A stretch of 64,000 nucleotides of DNA from Hyphomicrobiales bacterium. GTDB lineage: Bacteria > Pseudomonadota > Alphaproteobacteria > Rhizobiales > Beijerinckiaceae. Location of the stretch: NCBI GenBank assembly GCA_930633525.1, contig CAKNFP010000001.1, positions 3,595,501 through 3,659,500 of the forward strand. Reading direction: 5' to 3'. Under the pieces are notes generated by a model. That model was not told the DNA's origin and searched no databases. It saw only the letters and a list, made by a program, of their open reading frames with translations. Numbering within the stretch: position 1 is the first letter of the stretch; each line of letters begins with the position of its first letter. Position numbers and translations under genes: made by a program. Of the stretch, positions 9,396 through 18,969 are shown in pieces.

Positions 9396-9947
9396 CACCA
9401 CGCCCCAGCCTCAGCCGCGGCCGAGCCGGTGTCCGCACCTCCCGGGTGACGATGGTAATCAGGCCGCCCATCATCGCCGGCGGCATCGTTCAGGCATGCG
9501 AAGCGTTTCAAGATACTGCAGGCCCGCGCTGGCGGAAGAGTGATGCCGTCGTGCAGCCGGTCGATGAACGGCCCGGCAGCCATCCCCGGCGCCAACCCGC
9601 GGCCAAGCTGAATGGCTTCAGCCCGGTCACCGCGAGCGAAAGAGGCCCATCCAGCCTTGGGGCTTGAACTGCTTGCGTTCCGCCCAAACCGCCTCGGCGC
9701 GACATCATACTTTTGGAGGAGCCGCGCGACATCGGTGCGATGGCCGTCAGCGGCCGGGAAGACCGCCGTCTCAAAAAATCGTATAGGCAAGGCGCCCAGG
9801 ATTACTAATCAGGCCTTGACAATACCGAAGTACCACTGGCAATGAATGCGCTAAAGTGGTATTTATCATTATCCGTCACCAAAAAACAGACGGGATTAGC
9901 CAATAAAATCCGATACTTATCTCAATGGCAATTTTTGGGGGGCATCC
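9396..9947. other. Gene-poor region upstream of the RTX-like gene
   Basis: Several overlapping open frames on both strands but none with recognisable protein features. The last 150 bases are AT-rich and contain a TTGACA hexamer at about 9816 and an inverted repeat (TACCACT near 9830 with AGTGGTA near 9855), a plausible promoter/operator for the RTX-like gene. A G-run at 9937-9942 precedes the GTG at 9948. Confidence 0.4.
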
Positions 9948-10396
9948 GTGGCGACTAAACATACAACGTCGGTACAAGCGGCTATAGCATCATAGTCGGC
10001 AACCTATCCCAACAGACCGATCTCGCCATCAAGGGCAATGGCAGCAATGCCAAAGTCGTCATTGAGTCGACGAATATCTTCGGCTTCAATATTCCGACGA
10101 CACTGAACGGGTCTGTAAACGGTCAGTCTAAATTCCTCGCAACGCTGATCAACAATGGTGTATCATTCTCCGGAACATCCGGCAATGAGACATTCGATGC
10201 TGCGAAGTATCTCGGTGACGCGCGCTTCAATGGTGGCGCCGGAACTAACAAGCTTATCGGCGCTTCCGGCAAGAATGTTTTCACTCACGATTACAGCAAT
10301 GGCGGCGTTGATACCATCGTAGGCGGCGTTGACAAGACAGTCAACTGGAGCCTGCTGTGGTGGAACTACAGCAAATCCTATCTCGCCTCGAACGAA
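9948..10396 (+). pseudogene. Out-of-frame 5' part of the RTX-like gene
   Basis: A GTG at 9948 with a G-rich ribosome site opens VATKHTTSVQAAIAS and stops at 9993. The frame that continues into the repeat protein is open from 9959 (TAA at 9956-9958) and reads protein-like throughout: VGTSGYSIIVGNLSQQTDLA, later FSGTSGNETFDAAKYLGDA and FNGGAGTNKLIGASGKNVF. These match the style of the downstream repeats. That frame has no ATG, GTG or TTG before 10397. One base missing near 9968-9973 would join the GTG start to it. Either a real frameshift, a sequencing error, or an unusual start. Confidence 0.55.
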
Positions 10397-11938
10397 TTGG
10401 TGGTCAACGGCACGTCATCGGCCGACGTCTTCAATTTCTCGGGCAGCGGCAGTGCATTCAAGGTATTTAAAGACAATACCAACAACCACATCATCGACGC
10501 CAGCCAGTTCAAGAACGGACCGATCAAGGTCAACGGCGGGGCAGGCGGTGACCAGGTCGATCTGCGCAACTTCACCGGCATCCTGACGTTCAATGGCGAT
10601 GCCGGCAACGACACCCTCGTCTACAAGGACGGCAGCAGCGGCATCGGTTCGACCTACAACGGCGGCGCCGATCGCGACGGACTGTCGGTCGATGCCAAGG
10701 CCTCGGGCAGCACGCTGTTCCTGTCGGATAGCGCGCTGACCAATGGCAGCTCCACCCTGCTGTATCTGTCGAGCGTCGAAGATTTTAACTTCGTCGGCGC
10801 CGCGGGCAATGACGACGTCGATGCCAGCCAATTCTCGGGACGTATCATCTTCCGCGGACGCGGCGGTGACAACGAGTTCCATGCCGGCAAGGGGGACAAC
10901 GACGTCATTCACGAGTTGTCCTACGGCGGCCATGACAACCTGTTCGGCAACACGGTGAGCGGCCAGACGTCGCTGGAGATTGTCGGCGACGGACTGGCGA
11001 ACAGCCTGGCGTTCTCAGGCGACGCCAACACGTTCAAGGTCACGCATAATTCCGTGGAGATCATCGACGCCAAGGATCTCAACGGCATCAAGACCGTCAA
11101 TGCCAATGGTGGCGCCGACGCGCTTGATCTCACGGACTACAAGGGCAAGGTGGTCTTCAACGGCGGCGCCGGCGATGATCTCCTCACCGTGCGCGACAAA
11201 ACGAGTGGTGCAGGCACCACCTATGACGGCGGAGCTGATACCGACACGCTGAAGCTCATCGCGGCAATTGGCGGCAGCAGCATTAAAGTGAATACGACCA
11301 AGCTGGTGGATTCCAACTTGGCCGATCTCGTCACCTTCCAGAATGTCGAGCGCTTCGTGTTCGACGGCAAGCTGGGTGACGACACCGCCGACGCCTCCAC
11401 CTTCACGGGCTTCACCGAACTCAACGGTGGCTGGGGCAATGACACCCTCAAGGCGGGCAGCGGCGGCAGCGCGATCACCGGCGGCTTCGGTGCCGACAAG
11501 ATCGATCTCGGCAGCGGCGTTGATAAAGTCTATTATACGGGAGACATCTTCCAGTCGATCTTCCTGGCAATGGACGATGTTACCGGCTTCGACACAGCAG
11601 CTGACGAACTCGTGTTCAATACCGGCAACAATTTTCAAGCTGATGGCGCGATAAAAGTTCTCGGAGTAACGGTCGGAGCGTTCGACGACAGCGTCCTTAA
11701 ATTCGGGACCAATGCCGCAGGAAACGCGGCAAAAGCGACCTTCAATAATCTGTCCCTCTTCGCCGCTGCCGAATTCGTGGCCGGCTATGCCGCCGACGAT
11801 ACGGTTGTTGGCTTCCAGCACAAGGGTGAGTGGTATGTCGCTGAATTCGGCGATGGCCTCGTCATCGAAAACATCGTCCATCTGACCGGCGTCAATCTCG
11901 CGGGCACCAATCTCGCGGACTACGTGAGCTTCGCCTAA
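10397..11938 (+). CDS. RTX-like calcium-binding repeat protein (probable type I secreted)
   Basis: The longest frame with a standard start codon (TTG) gives 513 residues, but coding sequence clearly extends upstream to about 9959. The protein is rich in Gly, Asp and Asn, with degenerate RTX nonapeptide motifs: FNGDAGNDTLV, YNGGADRDGLS, FNGGAGDDLLTV, LNGGWGNDTLKAG, ITGGFGADKIDLGSG. Such repeats fold into calcium-loaded beta-rolls in proteins exported by type I secretion. The C-terminus (VHLTGVNLAGTNLADYVSFA) is the kind of uncleaved signal seen in them. There is no N-terminal signal peptide and no catalytic domain, and no type I exporter nearby. A strong terminator follows. Probably a surface or matrix protein; function unknown. 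Confidence 0.75.
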   Translation: MVVNGTSSADVFNFSGSGSAFKVFKDNTNNHIIDASQFKNGPIKVNGGAGGDQVDLRNFTGILTFNGDAGNDTLVYKDGSSGIGSTYNGGADRDGLSVDAKASGSTLFLSDSALTNGSSTLLYLSSVEDFNFVGAAGNDDVDASQFSGRIIFRGRGGDNEFHAGKGDNDVIHELSYGGHDNLFGNTVSGQTSLEIVGDGLANSLAFSGDANTFKVTHNSVEIIDAKDLNGIKTVNANGGADALDLTDYKGKVVFNGGAGDDLLTVRDKTSGAGTTYDGGADTDTLKLIAAIGGSSIKVNTTKLVDSNLADLVTFQNVERFVFDGKLGDDTADASTFTGFTELNGGWGNDTLKAGSGGSAITGGFGADKIDLGSGVDKVYYTGDIFQSIFLAMDDVTGFDTAADELVFNTGNNFQADGAIKVLGVTVGAFDDSVLKFGTNAAGNAAKATFNNLSLFAAAEFVAGYAADDTVVGFQHKGEWYVAEFGDGLVIENIVHLTGVNLAGTNLADYVSFA

Positions 11939-11991
11939 CCAGCATAGTGTCCCGCTGCTGGCCGGACGAGATGCTGATCCAGAAGATTGGG

Positions 11992-12019
11992 AAACGCGCC
12001 CTCAGGGGCGCGTTTCTTT
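11992..12019 (+). terminator. Rho-independent terminator after the RTX-like gene
   Basis: A 10-bp GC-rich stem (11992-12001 with 12006-12015) with a 4-base loop, ending in TTTCTTT. The A-run on the 5' side makes it able to work in both directions; it lies between convergent genes. Confidence 0.85.
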
Positions 12020-12056
12020 ATGCTGCGCCCTTCAAGCGGAAGGCCGAAGCCGGGTT

Positions 12057-12944
12057 TCAAACCCTGTTGAAATGGCGGCGCAGGAATGAGCCTACATGCT
12101 CGATGGCGCGCGCGCCGTCGTCGAGGCGGGCGGACCAGAGCGGCCAAGCGTGGATCATCTCCGGCCAAATCTCCAGCGTCACCCGGACATCCGCGACGCC
12201 GAGAGCCCGGCTGATGCGCACGGCGTCATCAAGAAGCGTTTCACTGGAGCCCACCTGCACCAGCATCGGCGGCAATCCTTGCAGATCGGCATGGAGCGGC
12301 GAAATCAGCGGATTTCGCGGATCGCGGCCAGCAAGATACGCGGATGCAAGGCCCTGGAGATAGTCCCGCTGGATCAGCGGATCGACAGCGGCCTTCGTGG
12401 AGAGGCTTTCACCCGTCATCTCAAGGTCGACCCAGGGAGACGCCAGCCACGCGCAGGCGGGCAACGCCTCGCCGGCAGCCCGCAAACTGAGAAGACAGGC
12501 GAGCGTCATGCCGCCGCCCGCGCTGTCTCCACCGATGGCGATATTCTCCGCGGCATAACCCTGTGCGCGCAGGAAGCGATAGGCGGCCATTGCATCGTCG
12601 AGGCCCGCAGGAAAAGGATGTTCCGGCGCGAGCCGATAGCCGATGGCCAGTGCGCGCACGCCCGCCGCACGGCCGACACCCGTGACCATCGTGCGGTGGC
12701 TTTTGATCGATCCGGAGCAATACCCACCGCCATGAAGGAACATCAGCACCCGGCTCGGGTCGCTTCCCGGCGCCAGAGACCATTCGGCGGGGACCGTACC
12801 GACCGTAACCGACTCCAAGAGGATATCCGCCCGCACGGGATCAATGGCACAAACCTCGTCCATACGTTCGCGGCGTTCGGTCCAAGTGGTCGGGCGTGGC
12901 TTCGACCGGAAGATTTCCGCGAGCGCTTCAATCTGCTTGTTCAA
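12057..12944 (-). CDS. Alpha/beta hydrolase, hormone-sensitive-lipase (HSL) family
   Basis: Cytoplasmic esterase-like enzyme of 295 residues. The oxyanion-hole motif HGGG is at 71-74 and the nucleophile elbow GDSAGGG places Ser141. The acid is Asp239 or Asp240 in ETLLDDA, and His265 (MIHAW) completes the triad. IGYRLAPEHPFPAGLDD is typical of bacterial HSL esterases of short-chain esters. No signal peptide. It is convergent with the RTX-like gene and stands alone; natural substrate unknown. Confidence 0.92.
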   Translation of the reverse strand: MNKQIEALAEIFRSKPRPTTWTERRERMDEVCAIDPVRADILLESVTVGTVPAEWSLAPGSDPSRVLMFLHGGGYCSGSIKSHRTMVTGVGRAAGVRALAIGYRLAPEHPFPAGLDDAMAAYRFLRAQGYAAENIAIGGDSAGGGMTLACLLSLRAAGEALPACAWLASPWVDLEMTGESLSTKAAVDPLIQRDYLQGLASAYLAGRDPRNPLISPLHADLQGLPPMLVQVGSSETLLDDAVRISRALGVADVRVTLEIWPEMIHAWPLWSARLDDGARAIEHVGSFLRRHFNRV

Positions 12945-13358
12945 AGGCCCCTCCCTTGATGCGCGCGAGGGGCAAAAGTCGCCACCTCCGGATATGAAAA
13001 ATCCTTATGGGCGATTGTGCAGTCGCAAAGAAATCGCCGCGCCAGGAACGACAAGTTATCCGCGATATCCGCTGGTTTCACAACGTGCTCACGCTCCTTC
13101 TCCGCGCTCCTTTTCTATTTTTAGTCGGCTTCACTATGATTTTCCCGTCCAGCACGCCGCCCCGTTGAACATTCCGTTCGATCAGACTCTGCTCGACTCT
13201 CTATTTCGCGTAAGGCAAGCTTATGGTCAGTCAACATGTTCGCACCGCAACAGCCTGAATGAACCAGGATTGCGAAAGAAGACGGTTGTTCACTGCACTG
13301 AGCCAGGAACTGAACTCAAGTTCATCAGGCAGTGATTTCGATAGTGGAGGAATGGCTT
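12945..13358. other. Intergenic region upstream of the sulfatase
   Basis: About 410 bases between the divergent esterase and sulfatase genes. Nothing gene-like is visible apart from the ribosome site GGAGG at 13346-13350. Promoters for both genes should lie here. Confidence 0.5.
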
Positions 13359-15017
13359 ATGTCATCGGATCCGTCATCCCAGTCGCCCAGCAACAAAGTG
13401 AACCGTCGCTCACTCCTCATGGGATCGACAGCGCTCGCCGCCGCGGCGGCCACGATCGGAGCAGCAACACGCAGCGTCGCTCAGACTGCGGCGCCTCCCG
13501 CTGCAGGCGGAGGAAACAGCGCCAAGGCTCCGAATATTCTCGTCATTTTCGGCGATGATATCGGCGTTTCGCAAATCAGCGCCTACACCATGGGCTTGAT
13601 GGGCTATCGGACACCCAACATCGATCGGATTGCCGCAGAGGGCGCGATCTTCACCGATTCCTACGGCCAGCAAAGCTGCACCGCCGGGCGCGCCTCGTTC
13701 ATCCTGGGACAGGAGCCATTCCGCACCGGCTTGTTGACCATTGGTATGCCCGGGGACCCCCACGGCATCACCGACTGGATGCCGACCATCGCGGATGTGC
13801 TCAAAACGAAGGGCTATGCCACCGGACAATTTGGCAAGAACCACCTCGGGGATCAGGACCACCACTTGCCGACGAACCACGGCTTCGACGAGTTTTTCGG
13901 CAATCTCTACCACCTCAATGCCGAAGAGGAGCCTGAGGGCTACTTCTATCCGAAAGACCCCGACTTCCGAAAGCAATATGGTCCTCGTGGCGTCCTGCAC
14001 ACCCATGCTGACGGCCGGATCGAGGACACCGGGCCGTTGAACAAAAAGCGCATGGAGACGATCGACGAAGAATTCCTCGCCGCGGCGAAGGATTTCATCG
14101 ACCGGCAGCACAAGGCTGACAAGCCGTTCTTCGTCTGGTTCAATGCGACACGCATGCATGTGTTCACCCACCTCAAGCCGGAGAGCAACGGCAAGACGGG
14201 CAAGGGTATAGAAGCGGACGGCATGGCCGAGCATGACGGGCATGTCGGCGAGCTTCTGAAGCAGCTCGACGACCTGGGCCTTACCGACAATACAATCGTT
14301 CTCTATACCACCGACAATGGCGCCGAGCTTGCGCTCTGGCCGGATGGCGGCATGACCCCGTTCCACGGCGAGAAGGGTACGACCTGGGAAGGCGGCATGC
14401 GGATCCCGATGATGGTTCGCTGGCCGGGCGTGGTCAAACCCGGCTCGCAGATCAACGAAATCGTAACGCTCATGGATTGGATGCCAACCTTCGCCAAGGC
14501 TGCTGGTATTCCTGACATCAAGGAAAGCATGAAGACCGGCTTTGCAGCGGGCACCAAGAACTTCAAGGTCCATCTTGATGGCTATGACCTGACGGAGTTA
14601 TTGAAGGGCGATGCGAAAACGCCGCCGCGCGACGTGATGTATTATTTCGACCAGGGCGGCAACTTGAACGCCATCCGCTGGAACGACTGGAAGTTGAGTT
14701 TCGCGGTGGCAAGTGAGGGCAATATCGCGACCGCGCTTCGAGAATCGCCGAGCTGGGCGCTCATCGCCAACCTGCGGATGGACCCCTACGAGCGGGGCAT
14801 GAAGGAGGGCGGCGGCGCTATCGAGTTCCTGGCGCGCAACATGTGGCTGTTGGTGCCGGTCCAGGCGAAGATCAAGGACTTCTTCGCCGATTTCGACGAG
14901 TTTCCTTACCAGGAGGGTAGCACCCTCAATGCAGGCGGAATCAACTACGGCCTGTTGCGCCAGCAGGCCGCGCTCAAGCGCCTGAAGGACCTCGAACGCC
15001 TGACGCCGGCGCGTTGA
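13359..15017 (+). CDS. Arylsulfatase-type sulfatase with Tat signal
   Basis: A 552-residue enzyme of the formylglycine-dependent sulfatase family, hydrolysing sulfate esters. The active-site signature is SCTAGRAS: Cys107 is the residue converted to formylglycine (C-x-A-x-R form). The N-terminal metal-binding Asp pair is in VIFGDDIGVS (D66/D67) and the C-terminal one in LYTTDNGAE. HHLPTNHGFDEFFG is also typical. The N-terminus has a twin-arginine signal (NRRSLLMGS, then an Ala-rich helix to about residue 42), so it is exported folded. The ATG at 13359 has GGAGG eight bases upstream. The C-terminal region (about 420-552, with MMYYFDQGGNLNAIRW) matches the arylsulfatase subgroup. A maturation enzyme is not in the window. 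Substrate unknown. Confidence 0.93.
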   Translation: MSSDPSSQSPSNKVNRRSLLMGSTALAAAAATIGAATRSVAQTAAPPAAGGGNSAKAPNILVIFGDDIGVSQISAYTMGLMGYRTPNIDRIAAEGAIFTDSYGQQSCTAGRASFILGQEPFRTGLLTIGMPGDPHGITDWMPTIADVLKTKGYATGQFGKNHLGDQDHHLPTNHGFDEFFGNLYHLNAEEEPEGYFYPKDPDFRKQYGPRGVLHTHADGRIEDTGPLNKKRMETIDEEFLAAAKDFIDRQHKADKPFFVWFNATRMHVFTHLKPESNGKTGKGIEADGMAEHDGHVGELLKQLDDLGLTDNTIVLYTTDNGAELALWPDGGMTPFHGEKGTTWEGGMRIPMMVRWPGVVKPGSQINEIVTLMDWMPTFAKAAGIPDIKESMKTGFAAGTKNFKVHLDGYDLTELLKGDAKTPPRDVMYYFDQGGNLNAIRWNDWKLSFAVASEGNIATALRESPSWALIANLRMDPYERGMKEGGGAIEFLARNMWLLVPVQAKIKDFFADFDEFPYQEGSTLNAGGINYGLLRQQAALKRLKDLERLTPAR

Positions 15018-15200
15018 ACAATCCTCCCCGCGAGCGAGCAATGCCCCGCACCTGAACGCGTTACCTCGTGGACCAAACACCATGGGTGACGTGTTCATGC
15101 GGGCCATCGCGGCTATCAATGCCGGTGGGTCGATATAGCTGAGGCCAAGCAACAGCCATCTTGCGGTGCTCGGAAGCTGGGCAACCGGCCATGAACACGT

Positions 15201-15479
15201 TCAATTGACTTCGTACGACGCTTCGAGCTCGTCGATCTGACGCCTGAGATCCGTGAGCAGCGCACGCAACTCCCCATCGGGCCGCTGCTGCCGGCTGATG
15301 ACGGATAACTGCCGCGACACATGGACGGCGGTAGCCGCAAGGCTATCCCGCATGCTCCAGAGTTCTTCGAGCTCGCAGGCAACATCGACGTCACCGACAT
15401 AGGCGGAGATCGTCACCCCCTGCTCAAGCTCAACCTCGATACTCGCCCCCACAGCGCGTATGTCAGGATATTTCGTCAT
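15201..15479 (-). CDS. Hypothetical protein
   Basis: A 92-residue acidic protein starting MTKYPDIRAV. The first half looks like beta-strands (ASIEVELEQGVTISAYVGDVD); the second is helical and probably coiled (ELEELWSMRDSLAATAVHVSRQL, then LRALLTDLRRQIDELEASYE). A GTG at 15491 would add four residues. Not recognised. It lies between the sulfatase (convergent) and psiF-like (divergent) genes. Confidence 0.65.
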   Translation of the reverse strand: MTKYPDIRAVGASIEVELEQGVTISAYVGDVDVACELEELWSMRDSLAATAVHVSRQLSVISRQQRPDGELRALLTDLRRQIDELEASYEVN

Positions 15480-15776
15480 GAAGGCCCCCACCTTTCAGAA
15501 CGATTAACATTAAGCCAGAGAACAGCTTATGCAAGTCGCTGGACTTGGTCCTGTCGCCGCAGGCCACGACGGATTGCCACAAGGATGCGGTCCGCGCTGA
15601 GCATTCGATGCGGTGAGAGCGCTCGTTCAGTTCCGGCCGACGGTTGCACGGTTCAGCCAAATCGACTCCCGAGGGCCGCATCAATCTGCCATAAAGAGAG
15701 GCAAGATTGTTCTTGCGAGTGATTCCCAGTGAGCGCGAACCGCGCGATAGCCTGTGCTTCCCAACAGGAGGATGCC

Positions 15777-16106
15777 ATGATCACGCGTACTCTTCTTGCC
15801 ACGTTCATGACCCTCAGCGTCCTTTCTCTCAGTCTCTCCACACCGGCGGCCGCCCAGTCCGCGGCGCAGAACGCCCAGCGCGAGCGCATGACGACTTGTA
15901 ATAATGATGCCAAAGCAAAATCGCTCGCGGGAGATCAGCGAAAGACCTTCATGTCCGATTGCCTCGCGGGCAAGGCGAGTGCCACGGAGCAAAAGGCGCT
16001 CACCGCTCCGCAGCAGCGGATGAAGGACTGCAACGCTGATGCGACCAAACAAGCGCTGACCGGCGATAAACGGAAGGCTTTCCTCAGTACCTGCCTCAAA
16101 AGCTGA
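15777..16106 (+). CDS. psiF: PsiF-repeat protein
   Basis: A secreted protein of 109 residues: Sec signal peptide at 1-26 (ending PAAA-Q), then two PsiF repeats. The first runs around RMTTCNNDAKAKSLAGDQRK...MSDCL and the second around RMKDCNADATKQALTGDKRK...LSTCL, each with the paired cysteines of the family. PsiF was named for induction by phosphate starvation in E. coli; its biochemical role is not known. The ATG follows GGAGG by five bases. No pho box was identified by eye. Confidence 0.85.
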   Translation: MITRTLLATFMTLSVLSLSLSTPAAAQSAAQNAQRERMTTCNNDAKAKSLAGDQRKTFMSDCLAGKASATEQKALTAPQQRMKDCNADATKQALTGDKRKAFLSTCLKS

Positions 16107-16332
16107 GGCAAAGCAGCGCACCAGAAGCCTGGGAATCCTTGCCACGGCACCCTACGCCGGCATGGATTTGCATGTGCGATTGAAACGGCACACCTGCCTG
16201 GCCGTGGCGGTTCCGGCGGCGTGCCAACACGCCTATGGAACCTGGCACGTGCCGCTTGCTGATTCGTGTTTTTTTTATGATTGTCACAGGGAACTTTTAG
16301 GCATTCTATGGGTAGTACACTGGGAGGCACCC

Positions 16333-16575
16333 ATGGTTCCCGAAAGTCACCGCACCGAGATCGATACCGAGGCCGTCCGTGCCGCTCAGGCAAGGATCCG
16401 CAGCCACCGCGCTGCAATTGCCGATCTCCGTGCCAGGGGCCACTCAAGCGAAATGCTCGACGGCGTTCTCCGCTATCTCGTCGCCGCCCAGAGCCAGTAT
16501 GCGCCGCCACGGTGGCGCGCGCCGAGGTCCATTGATATCACCATCGCCAAGGCAGACCCCGAGCCCCCCGTTTAG
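16333..16575 (+). CDS. Small hypothetical protein
   Basis: An 80-residue soluble protein from ATG 16333, which follows GGGAGG by five bases. The middle is a helical stretch (EAVRAAQARIRSHRAAIADLRARGH) and the tail is proline-rich. The frame is open further upstream to 16162 but that part is not protein-like. No recognised family; the good ribosome site is the main support. Confidence 0.5.
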   Translation: MVPESHRTEIDTEAVRAAQARIRSHRAAIADLRARGHSSEMLDGVLRYLVAAQSQYAPPRWRAPRSIDITIAKADPEPPV

Positions 16576-16706
16576 CCATCCGCAAAGCCGGGAAGCTGCA
16601 TGGCAAAGCGCCCGCCCCTTGAAGGGAGCGAGCGCAGCGCAACCGCGCGGGTCTCATACGCAATCACGCCATTAAAACAACGGTTTGAAGGGAAGCCGGT
16701 TCCCCT

Positions 16707-17159
16707 TCATCCATCGCAGCGCTTGGTATTGGCATCCCTGTGCCGTTGCCGCTGCTCTTCCACTAATTTCACGGAGCCATCAAAAAGGTCGCGAACGTCG
16801 ATCTCCTCGCCATTTTCCACACGCTTGGAAATCATCGTCAGAACGAAAATGATGAGCCCGCTTTCGGCATCGCGAAGCGCGGGGTCGCGACCGACCGCAT
16901 CATCCACGACGGTCCAGGCAAGGCCAAGCTCCTGGGCGAGAGCATCGCCGAACGTGATGCCGAGGCTTTGCAGTTTCCAGGTCTCGTCAGGCTCGATCAT
17001 GCCTGGCGTCAATAGGGCCTGGATGATCCTCAGCTTGCCATCGACAGTCTCATAGCGATGCCGGAATTCAGGCTTGAAATGCCCGCGGACCCATTCGCGC
17101 TGCCGCTCCACATGGGCGGCATCGTCCCCTGCCAAGGCCTCCGTACGCTGGCTCGTCAT
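16707..17159 (-). CDS. DUF3806 domain protein
   Basis: A 150-residue cytoplasmic protein. The core WVRGHFKPEFRHRYETVDGKL...ETWKLQSLGITFGDAL...GRDPALRD...LTMISKRVENGEEIDV is the DUF3806 pattern. The function of the family is unknown. I chose the ATG at 17159 because AAGGAAG lies just before it and family proteins begin near here; the same frame runs upstream to 17399 through a non-conserved stretch. Monocistronic, divergent from the aldehyde dehydrogenase gene. Confidence 0.85.
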   Translation of the reverse strand: MTSQRTEALAGDDAAHVERQREWVRGHFKPEFRHRYETVDGKLRIIQALLTPGMIEPDETWKLQSLGITFGDALAQELGLAWTVVDDAVGRDPALRDAESGLIIFVLTMISKRVENGEEIDVRDLFDGSVKLVEEQRQRHRDANTKRCDG

Positions 17160-17508
17160 TGCAAGCTTCCTTTCACAAGCTGTTGTCCCGACATTGGCTA
17201 ATGCATCCGACGACGGTTGAAGCAAAACGGCGGCCGCAAACGCCACAGGCCTCACGCAGGACCACAGGGTTGAACCGAAACAGCACCGCTCCGCCATCCT
17301 TATCGCCTCAAGGTCCAGCATACTGAACTGGAAGTCCGAGCGCGCCATTGATCGTCCACCTGCGTCGATCCATCTGATGTGCATTGCACGAAAAGCCATG
17401 GCTCGCTGCGCGTGAAGGGTCTATCACAACGCCGGAAGGTGTATTTCGCACGGCCTGCCTGTCCGCCCTCGGCCCACGACACGGATTTGATCCCTGGAGT
17501 ATCTGACG
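17160..17508. other. Intergenic region between DUF3806 and aldehyde dehydrogenase genes
   Basis: Divergent promoter region of about 350 bases. Nothing else is supported; the upstream extension of the DUF3806 frame into it (to 17399) contains a hydrophobic run but no conserved protein features. Confidence 0.45.
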
Positions 17509-18954
17509 ATGACCACACCCGCTTATCCCGAGGTTCAGCTCTTCATTGACGGCTCCTGGACACGGGGAACGGAAGGGCAAAGCCTGAAGGTGCTCAACCC
17601 CGCCACGGGGGAGGCCATCGGGAGCTTCGCCAAGGCTGACAAGGTCGACCTCGACCGTGCGCTGAAGGCCGCCCGGAAGGGCTTCGAGACCTGGCGCAAG
17701 ATCTCCGCCTTCGAGCGCTCGAAGCTCCTGCGCCGCGCCGCTGACCTCCTGCGCGAGCGCGCGGATGCCATTGCGCCGCTGCTGACGCTGGAGCAGGGCA
17801 AGCCGCTCCCCGAGGCCAAGGGCGAGCTCCTGTCCTCCGCCGACGTCATCGACTGGGCCGCCGAGGAAGGCCGCCGCACCTACGGCCGTCTCATCCCCGC
17901 GCGTGCGCCGGGCGTGCAACAGCTCGCCATCAAGGAGCCGGTCGGCCCGGTCGCCGCCTTCACGCCGTGGAACTTCCCGGTGAGCCAGGTGGCCCGCAAG
18001 ATCGCCGCCGGCCTTGCCGCCGGCTGCTCCTTCATCGTCAAGGCCGCGGAAGACACCCCCGCCTCGCCGGCCGAGCTCATCCGCGTCTTCGCCGATGCCG
18101 GCTTGCCGGCGGGCGTCATCAACCTCGTCTATGGCGACCCGGCGGAGATCTCGTCCTATCTCATCGCCCATCCCGTCATCCGCAAGGTGTCCTTCACGGG
18201 CTCCGTGCCGGTCGGCAAGCATCTCGCGGCGCTCGCCGGCACGCATATGAAGCGGGCCACGATGGAACTCGGCGGCCACGCACCGGTGGTGGTGTTCGAC
18301 GACGCCAATGTGACCGAGGCGGGCAAGATCATGGTCGGCTCCAAGTTCCGCAATGCCGGCCAGGTCTGCATCTCGCCCACGCGCTTCTATGTGCAGGACG
18401 GCGCCTATGACGAATTCCTGGAAACCTTCGTCGCCGGCGCCAAGGCCGTGAAGGTGGGCGACGGCATGGACCCGTCGACGACCATGGGGCCGCTCGTCAG
18501 CGAACGCCGCCGCCTCGCGGTGGAAGAGCTGATCAACGATGCCGTGCAGAACGGCGCCACGCTCGTCACCGGCGGCAAGCGCGTCGGCAATACCGGCAAC
18601 TTCCTCGAGCCCACCGTGCTCACGGACGTCACGCCCTCCATGCGCATCATGAACGAGGAGCCCTTCGGCCCGGTGGCGCTGTTCTCGCGCTTCTCGGAGT
18701 TCGATGCGCTCGTGCCGGAAGTGAATCGCCTGCCCTTCGGCCTCGCCGGCTACGCCTTCACGCGCTCCAGCGAGCGTATCGCGACGGTGTCGGATGTCAT
18801 GGAAACCGGCATGATCACCATCAACCATCTGGGCCTTGCCCTGCCGGAAGTTCCTTTCGGCGGCGTCAAGGATTCCGGCTATGGCTCGGAAGGCGGCATC
18901 GAGGCGGTCGAGGCCTATCTCAACACGAAGTTCGTGAGCCAGGTCGGGCGCTGA
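17509..18954 (+). CDS. NAD(P)-dependent aldehyde dehydrogenase (succinate-semialdehyde dehydrogenase-like)
   Basis: A 481-residue cytoplasmic enzyme oxidising an aldehyde to the acid. Key residues are present: Asn155 in TPWNFP, the FTGS cofactor loop at 229-232, Glu253 in MELGGHAP, Cys287 in GQVCISPTRF, and EPFGPV near 385. The first half (ALKAARKGFETWRKISAFER...LTLEQGKPLPEAKGE) is like the GabD/succinate-semialdehyde group, but the true substrate cannot be fixed by eye; glutarate semialdehyde or alpha-ketoglutarate semialdehyde are alternatives. It is a single gene followed by stem-loops. Confidence 0.9.
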   Translation: MTTPAYPEVQLFIDGSWTRGTEGQSLKVLNPATGEAIGSFAKADKVDLDRALKAARKGFETWRKISAFERSKLLRRAADLLRERADAIAPLLTLEQGKPLPEAKGELLSSADVIDWAAEEGRRTYGRLIPARAPGVQQLAIKEPVGPVAAFTPWNFPVSQVARKIAAGLAAGCSFIVKAAEDTPASPAELIRVFADAGLPAGVINLVYGDPAEISSYLIAHPVIRKVSFTGSVPVGKHLAALAGTHMKRATMELGGHAPVVVFDDANVTEAGKIMVGSKFRNAGQVCISPTRFYVQDGAYDEFLETFVAGAKAVKVGDGMDPSTTMGPLVSERRRLAVEELINDAVQNGATLVTGGKRVGNTGNFLEPTVLTDVTPSMRIMNEEPFGPVALFSRFSEFDALVPEVNRLPFGLAGYAFTRSSERIATVSDVMETGMITINHLGLALPEVPFGGVKDSGYGSEGGIEAVEAYLNTKFVSQVGR

Positions 18955-18969
18955 GCCGTCCCGGCGAAC

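Noticed and set aside
9068..9790. A 240-codon minus-strand frame in the gene-poor region
   Set aside because: No recognised domain, composition like a shadow frame, and it overlaps the small membrane-protein frame on the + strand. A decayed gene cannot be excluded.
12096..12959. A 287-codon + strand frame opposite the esterase gene
   Set aside because: Antisense shadow; the minus strand has the full HSL esterase motif set.
15082..15138. An 18-codon frame MGDVFMRAIAAINAGGSI
   Set aside because: No ribosome site and no context; too short to support.
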